A stretch of DNA of 64,000 nt, from the NCBI RefSeq assembly GCF_018139565.1, contig NZ_JAGSPK010000001.1:434001-498000 (forward strand), read 5' to 3'. Source of the stretch: Cognatundibacterium rivi (lineage in GTDB: Bacteria > Pseudomonadota > Gammaproteobacteria > Burkholderiales > Burkholderiaceae_D). Shown in pieces: positions 55,361 to 62,316 of the stretch. The position numbers were made by a program, and so were the translations under genes. The notes beneath the pieces are model-generated. The model did not search any database. It saw only the letters and a program-made list of their open reading frames with translations, and was not told where the DNA came from. Each line of letters begins with the position of its first letter. The first letter of the stretch is position 1.

Positions 55361-56203
55361 ATGCCAGATCAAGGACTAACCACAACGACGATCGCCAATT
55401 GCGCGGATGATATTCAGACGCATATCACTGCAGAGAAAATACTCGCAAAGCGTGATGCTTTCGGCATGTTGGCCGATGTTGAAGTCGTTGCGGAAACCGG
55501 CTCGACGAATGCCGACCTGCTGTCCCGATTGGGTGAATTGACTAAGCCGCTGTTGCGCGTTGCCTTACATCAGACTGCCGGGCGCGGGCGCGCCGGTCGC
55601 AGCTGGCAATCAGTGCCGGGCGGCATGTTGATGTTTTCGCTTGCCTGGCCTTTGAGCCGGGAGACACACGCGTTGATGGGCTTGCCATTGGCGGTTGGCG
55701 TTGCGATTGCAGACGTGTTGCATGCACTCGATTTACCGGTGCAATTGAAATGGCCGAATGATATTTTGCGCGACGGAAAAAAGCTGGCGGGCATACTGAT
55801 CGAAAGTGCCGCTAACAAAAATGGTGGTACCTGGATTGTGGCTGGCGTTGGTCTGAACCTGCAGTTGCCCGAGACATTTGAAGCCAATCTGGGGCGTGCT
55901 GTTGCCGATGCGCCGTGGCTGGCAAGGATGGATAGAAATACCTTGCTTGCGCATTTGCTGAACGCCCTCGCAAAGGCTTTCGAGCAGTTTGACCAGCACG
56001 GCTTTTCTGCGTTTCAGGCGCGTTGGAATGCGCTGCATGCGTACGCGAATCAGGAAGTACAGATCATCGACCATGGCCAGATACTGCAGCGTGGTTTCGC
56101 TGTTGGCGTTGATGTCAGCGGCCGTCTGCTGCTGCAAACTGCCGCTGGACAAATACCTGTGTTGGCGGGTGACGTATCATTAAGACCTGTCGATGCGCTT
56201 TGA
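55361..56203 (+). CDS. birA: Biotin-[acetyl-CoA-carboxylase] ligase, no DNA-binding domain
   Basis: A 280-residue biotin protein ligase that attaches biotin to the carboxyl-carrier protein of acetyl-CoA carboxylase. The active-site segments are ETGSTNADLL, the biotinyl-AMP loop HQTAGRGRAGRSW, and LKWPNDILRDGKKLAGILIES. The C-terminal cap (LLLQTAAGQIPVLAGDVSLR) is present. The first 45 residues do not form the winged helix of E. coli BirA, so it is a ligase without repressor function. It begins a plus-strand unit with coaX. Confidence 0.93.
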   Translation: MPDQGLTTTTIANCADDIQTHITAEKILAKRDAFGMLADVEVVAETGSTNADLLSRLGELTKPLLRVALHQTAGRGRAGRSWQSVPGGMLMFSLAWPLSRETHALMGLPLAVGVAIADVLHALDLPVQLKWPNDILRDGKKLAGILIESAANKNGGTWIVAGVGLNLQLPETFEANLGRAVADAPWLARMDRNTLLAHLLNALAKAFEQFDQHGFSAFQARWNALHAYANQEVQIIDHGQILQRGFAVGVDVSGRLLLQTAAGQIPVLAGDVSLRPVDAL

Positions 56204-56244
56204 TATCCGCATAGCGATTGCATAAAAATGAAAGAAGAATACAA

Positions 56245-57015
56245 ATGCTATTACTGATTGATGCTGGCAATACACGCATCAAATGGGGTATTCCCCGGCT
56301 AACGACAGCGTCGACTAACGTTGTGCCTGAATGGCAGGAAATCGATTCTGTCACCCACGCAGAAATTACGGCACTGGCTGAATGCTGGAAGCAATATCCG
56401 GTCACCCGCGTCTTGATTTCGAATGTTGCAGGCGACGGCGTTAAAGCGCAGCTCAGTGCGATACTGGCGCGTACTTTCCCGGCGTTGCAAGCTTACTGGC
56501 TGACGTCGCAAGCAGAGTTGGCCGGTCTGCAAAACCATTATCGTCATTCGCAGCAATTGGGCTGTGATCGTTTTGCTTCGGCGATTGCGGCGCATTATTT
56601 GTATCCGCAACACAATCTGATTGTGGCAACCTGCGGTACTGCAACGACGATCGATGCGATCAGTGCGAATGGTGTGTTCACCGGTGGCATGATTTTGCCG
56701 GGGTTGAAATTGATGGCGGAATCACTGGCTCGCAATACAGCGCAATTGCCCCAGGTGGCTGAAAGCATCAGCGTCCATCAGCCATTTGCCGACAATACAG
56801 ATCAGGCGATCGTCAGCGGTTGCATTCATGCCCAGACTGGCGCAATTACATTCGCTTATCAAGCCTTTGCCGCGGAACAGAAAACAGCCGTGACGTGCCT
56901 GATTTCCGGCGGTGCCGCGCCTTATCTGACGCCCCATCTGGGTTTTGATTGTCAGCATATCCCCAATCTTGTCTTGACTGGATTGTATGTCGTGGCACAA
57001 TCAAACCCGAACTGA
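56245..57015 (+). CDS. coaX: Type III pantothenate kinase
   Basis: A 256-residue CoaX that phosphorylates pantothenate, the first step to coenzyme A. MLLLIDAGNTRIKWG is the phosphate-binding motif at the start. GCDRFASAIAAHYLYP and VATCGTATTIDAISANGVFTGGMILPG are family motifs with the catalytic Asp region. The ATG at 56245 is chosen; the upstream TTG at 56218 would add nine residues not typical of the family. The order birA-coaX-SPOR gene is common in betaproteobacteria. Confidence 0.94.
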   Translation: MLLLIDAGNTRIKWGIPRLTTASTNVVPEWQEIDSVTHAEITALAECWKQYPVTRVLISNVAGDGVKAQLSAILARTFPALQAYWLTSQAELAGLQNHYRHSQQLGCDRFASAIAAHYLYPQHNLIVATCGTATTIDAISANGVFTGGMILPGLKLMAESLARNTAQLPQVAESISVHQPFADNTDQAIVSGCIHAQTGAITFAYQAFAAEQKTAVTCLISGGAAPYLTPHLGFDCQHIPNLVLTGLYVVAQSNPN

Positions 57016-57034
57016 ATTCACCTTAATTATCATC

Positions 57035-57718
57035 ATGCTGCGATTTTTTTTCTGGAGTTTATTGGTCTTGAACGCATTTGCGCTGGCGTTCAATCTTGGC
57101 TGGCTGGGGCATTGGTCATTGGAGACGCATGAGCCGGAACGCCTGAAAAAACAGCATCATGTCGATGAACTGGTACAGATTTCCGCCAGCGCAGCGACGA
57201 CCGCAGCAGAGCCTCCTGTGCCAGAAAAAAAAGCTGAAATCATCGCTTGTCTGGAAATCGGGAATTTCCCTCAGGCTGAGGCACCGAAGATAGAAGAAAA
57301 GTTAAAAACGCTGGCCTTGGGCGATAGACAGTCGCGTCTGAATGTCAGCGATATCGGTACCCATATGGTGTACATCCCGTCTCAGGGCAGCAAAGATGGC
57401 GCGGATAAGAAAGTCGGAGAATTGCGCCGTATCGGCATTACTGATTTTTTCGTGATACAGGAACAGGGCACCTTACATTGGGGAATTTCACTCGGTATTT
57501 TCAAGACAGAAGAAGCGGCGAAACTGCATCTGGCCAATCTGAACAATAAAGGGGTGCGCACCGCCCGTATCATGCCGCGTACCGTGACCACCTCTAAATT
57601 TGCCTATCAGTTGCGGGCACTGAATGGGGATGAAAAGACGAAGTTTGATGCGATCAAGGCGCAATTCCCTGCACAAGAAACCCGCAATTGCCAGAATACG
57701 GCGTACAGCAAGAGCTGA
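57035..57718 (+). CDS. SPOR-domain membrane protein
   Basis: A 227-residue protein with one N-terminal membrane helix (MLRFFFWSLLVLNAFALAFNLGW), a short linker, and a C-terminal SPOR-like domain (about 110-185: HMVYIPSQGSKDGADKKVGELRRIGITDFFVI and LGIFKTEEAAKLHLANLNNKGV). SPOR domains bind denuded peptidoglycan at the division site. The start is 20 bp after the coaX stop; the longer frame begins inside coaX. It is followed by a terminator. Confidence 0.85.
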   Translation: MLRFFFWSLLVLNAFALAFNLGWLGHWSLETHEPERLKKQHHVDELVQISASAATTAAEPPVPEKKAEIIACLEIGNFPQAEAPKIEEKLKTLALGDRQSRLNVSDIGTHMVYIPSQGSKDGADKKVGELRRIGITDFFVIQEQGTLHWGISLGIFKTEEAAKLHLANLNNKGVRTARIMPRTVTTSKFAYQLRALNGDEKTKFDAIKAQFPAQETRNCQNTAYSKS

Positions 57719-57757
57719 GCATCATCGGTATTCTGAGATGGCCGATATCACCTGATC

Positions 57758-57786
57758 AAGCGCCCGTTGCGGCGCTTTTTCTTTTT
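57758..57786 (+). terminator. Terminator after the SPOR gene
   Basis: AAGCGCC and GGCGCTT flank a short loop, followed by TTTCTTTTT. Confidence 0.85.
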
Positions 57787-57901
57787 CCTGATAAAAAAAT
57801 TTTACTTTCTATTCTCATGATGAGGGAATGGATGCTTGATATTCCAGAATCAGCTGTTAGCATGGCATAGCTTATTTAGATATGTTTGCAATGATACTGT
57901 C

Positions 57902-58714
57902 ATGACCAACTTGCTTTCTTCTGCTCCCGGTGTTGCCCCATTGCCCGATGCCAGACCAGACGTGCCATCCGGTGAGCGGGTGTTGCAGGTGCTGGCTTGC
58001 ATTGCGCGGGCAGGGCAGGCACTCAACGCCAGAGATTTGGCAGCACAAACCGGGATACCGCTGAGCAGCTTGTACCGGCACGTTGCCATGCTCAAAAAAT
58101 GGGGGCTGCTGCAGGAACATGCGCATAACGGGCAGGCAGCTCTAAGCGGATTATATGAGCCCGGGCCAATGGCAGTGCAGCTCGCCTGGGGCTTCGATCA
58201 TCATTCCCATTTGATGCAGCAGGCGCGCGAAGAAATGCAGCAATTGCTCGAGCGTTCCGGTGAAAGCGTGGGCTTACTGATTTATCTGCATGGGCAGGTA
58301 ATTTGTCTCGATATGCTGGAAAGCCCGCAGGCTTTACGCTGTTCGTTCACGCGCGGCAGCACAGGGCCGACGGTGCGTGGTGCGTCGGCCAAAGCCTTAT
58401 TGGCCAGCTTGCCGCCCGCCGTGCTGGATGCGCAACTGGCGGCGCAGCAGCTCGACGAAGCGAGCATCGCGGAGCTGAAACAACAACTGCAACACATCGC
58501 CTTGCAAGGATATGCCGTCAGTCAGGATGAGGTTGACATTGGCGTCTGGGGCGTCAGCGTACCGGTGATGTCCGGTACGACGAAGGCCGAGGCGACCTTG
58601 TCACTGATGGCGCCGACCAGCCGCGCGATACCGCGCAGTGACGAACTGATACGGCTGACGCAGGCGGCTGCGGCGAAGATCAGTCAGCGTCTGCGTATCG
58701 AAAGTCACCCCTGA
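57902..58714 (+). CDS. IclR-family regulator
   Basis: A 270-residue IclR regulator: N-terminal winged helix (about 28-90, SGERVLQVLACIARAG and LNARDLAAQTGIPLSSLYRHVAMLKKWGLL), and a C-terminal effector domain with LLIYLHGQVICLDMLES and GPTVRGASAKALLASLP. The ATG at 57902 gives the usual length. It is directly upstream of hutG and hutF, same strand, so it probably regulates histidine-derived formiminoglutamate use; HutC (GntR type) is the usual hut regulator, so this is a deviation. The effector is unknown. Confidence 0.88.
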   Translation: MTNLLSSAPGVAPLPDARPDVPSGERVLQVLACIARAGQALNARDLAAQTGIPLSSLYRHVAMLKKWGLLQEHAHNGQAALSGLYEPGPMAVQLAWGFDHHSHLMQQAREEMQQLLERSGESVGLLIYLHGQVICLDMLESPQALRCSFTRGSTGPTVRGASAKALLASLPPAVLDAQLAAQQLDEASIAELKQQLQHIALQGYAVSQDEVDIGVWGVSVPVMSGTTKAEATLSLMAPTSRAIPRSDELIRLTQAAAAKISQRLRIESHP

Positions 58715-58795
58715 ATCTGAACTAACTATATCGACAGCGCCGTCATCATCGCTAACATTACTTCTGTTGCCTTAGCTCATTTTTGAAAGAGATCT

Positions 58796-59611
58796 ATGCA
58801 TCCCGCATTCCATTTTCAACCAGGCAGCGTGCCCTTACTGATTTCCATGCCTCATGTCGGAACGACGATACCGGCCGAAGTCGCCGCGCAGATGCTGCCC
58901 GTGGCGCAAGAGAAAGCGGATACCGACTGGCATTTGCCTTTGCTGTACAACATGGCGCAAGAGCTCGGTACATCGACGCTGATCGCGGAGCATTCGCGTT
59001 ATGTGATCGATCTGAATCGTGCGCCGGATAATGCGAATCTGTATCCGGGGCAGGATACGACTGGTCTGTGTCCGGTCGATACGTTTGCCAAACAGCCTTT
59101 GTATCTGCCGGATCAACTGCCGACGGAGAGTGAAATTCAGCGGCGTATCAGCGCGTACTGGCAACCATATCACCAGCAATTGCAGGCGGAACTTGCGCGT
59201 TTGCAGCGGCAGCATGGCAGAGTGGTGTTGTGGGATGCGCATTCGATTGCATCGGTCGTGCCGCGCTTTTTTGATGGCAGATTACCAGACCTGAATTTTG
59301 GCACCGCCGATCAGAAATCCTGTGCGGCGGCACTGCAACAAAGGTTGGCCGATTGTCTGCAATCAGCAGGGGATGCACAAAGCTACAGCCATGTATTCAA
59401 TGGTCGTTTTAAAGGTGGCTACATCACGCGGCAGTACGGTCAGCCAGCACAACACATACACGCGGTGCAATTGGAAATGAGTCAGCGCGTATATATGAAC
59501 GAAGCTGCACCGTATGCGTATCGTCCCGATCTGGCACAGCAGGTGCAGGGTCTGTTGCGGCAATTGCTGCAGCAGTGCATAGACTGGGCGAATGAAACGG
59601 AGGCAGCATGA
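58796..59611 (+). CDS. hutG: N-formylglutamate deformylase
   Basis: A 271-residue HutG that hydrolyses N-formylglutamate to formate and glutamate. The family N-terminus reads FHFQPGSVPLLISMPHVGTTIP, followed by DTDWHLPLLY, SRYVIDLNRAPDNANLYPGQDTTGL and LWDAHSIASVVPRFFDGRLPDLNFGT. The C-terminus has GRFKGGYITRQYGQP. Full length. It overlaps hutF by 4 bp (ATGA), so the two are translated together. Confidence 0.94.
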   Translation: MHPAFHFQPGSVPLLISMPHVGTTIPAEVAAQMLPVAQEKADTDWHLPLLYNMAQELGTSTLIAEHSRYVIDLNRAPDNANLYPGQDTTGLCPVDTFAKQPLYLPDQLPTESEIQRRISAYWQPYHQQLQAELARLQRQHGRVVLWDAHSIASVVPRFFDGRLPDLNFGTADQKSCAAALQQRLADCLQSAGDAQSYSHVFNGRFKGGYITRQYGQPAQHIHAVQLEMSQRVYMNEAAPYAYRPDLAQQVQGLLRQLLQQCIDWANETEAA

Positions 59612-60969
59612 CCACGCTGTTTGTGCACAACGCGTTTTTACCAGAAGGCTGGACAAAGAATATCCGTCTGCAGTGGGATGCGAAGGGCGATATTCAAAGC
59701 ATAGAAAACGACGTCAGCGTTAGACCCGGCGAACCGCAGGCGACTTACGTCTTGCCGGGCATGTGCAATCTGCATTCACATGCTTTTCAGCGCGCGATGG
59801 CTGGCATGACCGAAATCGCGGGCGACAGCAAAGACAGCTTCTGGACCTGGCGCGATCTCATGTATCGCTACGCGCTGCACATCTCGCCGAAACAGATGCA
59901 GGCGATTGCTGCACAACTGTATGCAGAATGTCTGCGGCATGGCTACACCGCAGTGTGCGAATTTCATTATCTGCATCGCGACCCTGCGGGCAAGATGTAT
60001 GCGAATCCGGTCGAAATGGCGCAACGCCTGATCGCTGCTGCCAGCCAGAGCGGCATCGGTATCACTATGCTGCCGGTGTTGTACAGCTATGCCGATTTCA
60101 ACGCGACGCCGCTACGCGAGGATCAGCGGCGTTTTACAACGAATGTCGATGAAATTCTGCTGATGGTGCAGGCACTGGAAGCCAGCCGCAGTCATCAGGT
60201 GGAAGTTGGCGTGGCGCCGCATTCCTTGCGCGCGGCCAGCATCGATCAGATACGTGAGCTGCAACAAGCAATGCCTGCCGGGCGGCCAGTACATATTCAT
60301 ATCGCGGAGCAGATCAAAGAAGTCGAGGCATGTCTTGCTGCCAGCGGCAGGCGCCCGGTTGAATTACTGCTAGCTAGCGGTTTTGTCGATCAGCGCTGGT
60401 GCCTCGTGCATGCCACGCATCTGACGCCCGGTGAAGTGGCAGGCATTGCAAACAGTGGCGCTGTGGCCGGAATTTGCCCGACCACCGAAGCAAATCTTGG
60501 CGATGGCTTTTTCGATTTGCCGGATTACATCGCCGCCGGTGGACGTTTCGGTATCGGCAGCGACAGCCATGTTTCGCACAGCGTGGTCGAAGAATTGCGC
60601 TGGCTGGAATATGGTCAGCGCCTGCGTTTGCAAGGCCGCAATATTGCCGGCAACGCGCAGCAAAAAAAGGTCGGTGATTTTCTGTGGCAGTCCGCGTTGC
60701 AAGGCGGCGCGCAAGCCAGCGGGCGCAGGCTGGGAAAACTCGCCCCCGGTTACCGCGCCGATCTGGTCGTGCTGGATGATACGCATCCGAATTTGGCCGG
60801 ACTTCCCAGCGGTGATGTCCTGAATACCTGGATCTTTGCAGGTAACGATACGTTGGTGCGCGATGTCTATGTCGGCGGCAAACAAGTCGTCAGTAATGGC
60901 CGCCACTGCCAGCAAGCGCAAATAGAGAGCGCCTACATCAACTGCATGCGTGAGTTGCGCACGCTGTGA
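59608..60969 (+). CDS. hutF: Formimidoylglutamate deiminase
   Basis: A 453-residue amidohydrolase that converts formiminoglutamate to formylglutamate and ammonia. The metal site is NLHSHAFQRAMAG, with VHIHIAEQIKEVEAC, CLVHATHLTP and GSDSHVSHSVVEELRWLEY. A GGAGG site lies 5 bp before the ATG. With hutG it makes the two-step branch of histidine breakdown. The genes hutH, hutU and hutI are not in the window. Confidence 0.95.
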   Translation: MTTLFVHNAFLPEGWTKNIRLQWDAKGDIQSIENDVSVRPGEPQATYVLPGMCNLHSHAFQRAMAGMTEIAGDSKDSFWTWRDLMYRYALHISPKQMQAIAAQLYAECLRHGYTAVCEFHYLHRDPAGKMYANPVEMAQRLIAAASQSGIGITMLPVLYSYADFNATPLREDQRRFTTNVDEILLMVQALEASRSHQVEVGVAPHSLRAASIDQIRELQQAMPAGRPVHIHIAEQIKEVEACLAASGRRPVELLLASGFVDQRWCLVHATHLTPGEVAGIANSGAVAGICPTTEANLGDGFFDLPDYIAAGGRFGIGSDSHVSHSVVEELRWLEYGQRLRLQGRNIAGNAQQKKVGDFLWQSALQGGAQASGRRLGKLAPGYRADLVVLDDTHPNLAGLPSGDVLNTWIFAGNDTLVRDVYVGGKQVVSNGRHCQQAQIESAYINCMRELRTL

Positions 60970-60999
60970 TTGGGCATTTTCCGTTGCTGGAAGCGAAAA

Positions 61000-61080
61000 A
61001 TATACTGGGGGGAGTATTTTTAGGCCTCCTTATTTTCCGCTGAGATTCAGAGTATTTTTGTACATACTCCCCCATTTTTA
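61000..61080. repeat. Dispersed GGGGGG-block element, copy C
   Basis: The left block ATATACTGGGGGGAGTATTTTT is identical to copy A over 22 bp. The core differs (CCTCCTTATTTTCC). The right end is TACATACTCCCCCATTTTT, so GGGGGAGTAT and ATACTCCCCC can pair over 10 bp. It lies between hutF and the convergent GNAT gene. Confidence 0.85.
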
Positions 61081-61152
61081 GAAAATAAATAAGGTCGACG
61101 TGCAATCAATCTGCCATTATTTTTCAGGGCAAATGTCCGTCGCGACAGGCGT

Positions 61153-61692
61153 TTACTCCAGCACCAGACGCATTGTTTGCGCCAGTAAAGTGGAATCCGG
61201 ACGCAGCGGTTCAGGTGAGCCAATAGCCCGAAATCCCTCGCGGAGGTAAAGTCGAATTGCTGCGCTGTCGCCGCATGTCACCCCTAATTGAACAAGCTTC
61301 GCGCATCTGGATCGCGCCCAGAAAATTGCTTCTCTGAGCAGCTTCGTGGCAACACCTTGTCCGCGATATTCCGGTGCTACCCACATCTGAAAAATATTGA
61401 CGACGGAAGTGTCAGTGGCATCCTCTTTCGCCCACAGCAAGCCAGCAAATGCATTGTTATCGCCTGAATTAACGCCTGAAATTTTCGCTATTAATGGGTA
61501 ATCTTTACCTGAGCTTGTTGCCAGCAAGAGCCGTGTTGCCCATGCTTCGTCAGACCGATCTTTTTCTGCCGCAAAGGTGCTGCCAAAAGCGTTTGGATAG
61601 TCGGCAAGAGAGCGCAGTCTGATCTGCCTGTATTGTTGCCATTCTTGTGCGGTTAAGGGGCGTATCGTGTAAGACGTGGGTGAAGATGTCAT
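61153..61692 (-). CDS. GNAT-family N-acetyltransferase
   Basis: A 179-residue acetyltransferase of the Gcn5 fold. The acetyl-CoA loop is VAPEYRGQGVATKLL (about 118-132), preceded by VVNIFQMW, with RLYLREGFRAIG near the end. The substrate is not predictable; it might be a small molecule, a tRNA or a protein. An ATG at 61692 begins MTSSPTSYTIRPLTAQEW. It is divergent from a small ORF by 24 bp, and the two together are bracketed by repeat copies C and D. Confidence 0.88.
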   Translation of the reverse strand: MTSSPTSYTIRPLTAQEWQQYRQIRLRSLADYPNAFGSTFAAEKDRSDEAWATRLLLATSSGKDYPLIAKISGVNSGDNNAFAGLLWAKEDATDTSVVNIFQMWVAPEYRGQGVATKLLREAIFWARSRCAKLVQLGVTCGDSAAIRLYLREGFRAIGSPEPLRPDSTLLAQTMRLVLE

Positions 61693-61716
61693 CGGTTGAT
61701 CTCAGGAGCAAGGGAT

Positions 61717-61887
61717 GTGTCGCTGGATGGTTTTTCGTGCGAAGCCGCCGCGTATGCGCAGGTTAACGTATTCCTGCCAGACGAAACCAATCTGCTGGCA
61801 AGCGGCGGAGCCGAAGTAAGCGAAAGTCAGGTTAATCAAGCCAGCGCTAAAGCGCTTCTGGCTCACTATCTCGTCGCTAAAGAATAA
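61717..61887 (+). CDS. Possible small protein of 56 residues
   Basis: An open frame from a GTG at 61717, about 10 bp after AGGAG, to TAA at 61885-61887. The frame begins with TTG at 61696. The predicted protein is acidic and Ala-rich (ETNLLASGGAEVSESQVNQASAKALL), without a signal peptide or helix of membrane type, and I do not recognise it. The stop codon abuts repeat copy D. It may be a real small gene, a remnant, or a chance frame. Confidence 0.4.
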   Translation: MSLDGFSCEAAAYAQVNVFLPDETNLLASGGAEVSESQVNQASAKALLAHYLVAKE

Positions 61888-61968
61888 ATATACTCCCTCC
61901 CAGTATTTTCAGACATCCTTATTTCATAAAGAGATAAGGATGAAAACGCCACATACTCCCCATTTTTA
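61888..61968. repeat. Dispersed GGGGGG-block element, copy D
   Basis: The left block is ATACTCCCTCCCAGTAT, the opposite strand of the G block with one change. The core has CATCCTTAT/ATAAGGATG as a perfect 9-bp hairpin with ATAAAGAGATAAGG. The right end ACATACTCCCCATTTTTAT matches that of copy C. It begins right after the stop of the small ORF. Confidence 0.85.
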
Positions 61969-62316
61969 TCGATATTGTCGATGAATTTCAGTGATCTTTT
62001 TGAGGGTGAATTCGAGCTATTTCATTTATCACATTCTGCGTTTCATCGGCGTATTCATCATTTCGTCACAAACTCTCGCAAAACAATGAAAATTTGTTAT
62101 GCTTCATTTCTCGTTTAATAAGAAAACAAGCATTTTCTGTCTTAACGGAGTGCATGCAAAACTGCCTTTCCGGCGTGATGATGCTTCGTGGTACTGATCG
62201 CTGTCATCGATGTTACCTTGGCATCAGAGATCGAGATCAGAGAAATAGAAGTGAAATAAAAGAGAAAAGTTCAGAAGTAGTGAAGTTGACCGTTTAACGA
62301 CTAATGGAATAAATCA
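61969..62316 (+). other. Leader region of the M16 peptidase gene
   Basis: About 350 bp, A-T rich, with no defended gene. A 67-codon frame at 62094-62297 has no recognisable product. It should hold the peptidase promoter. Confidence 0.5.

Noticed and set aside
62094..62297. 67-codon frame before the M16 peptidase
   Set aside because: No ribosome-binding site of quality and no similarity; likely leader sequence.
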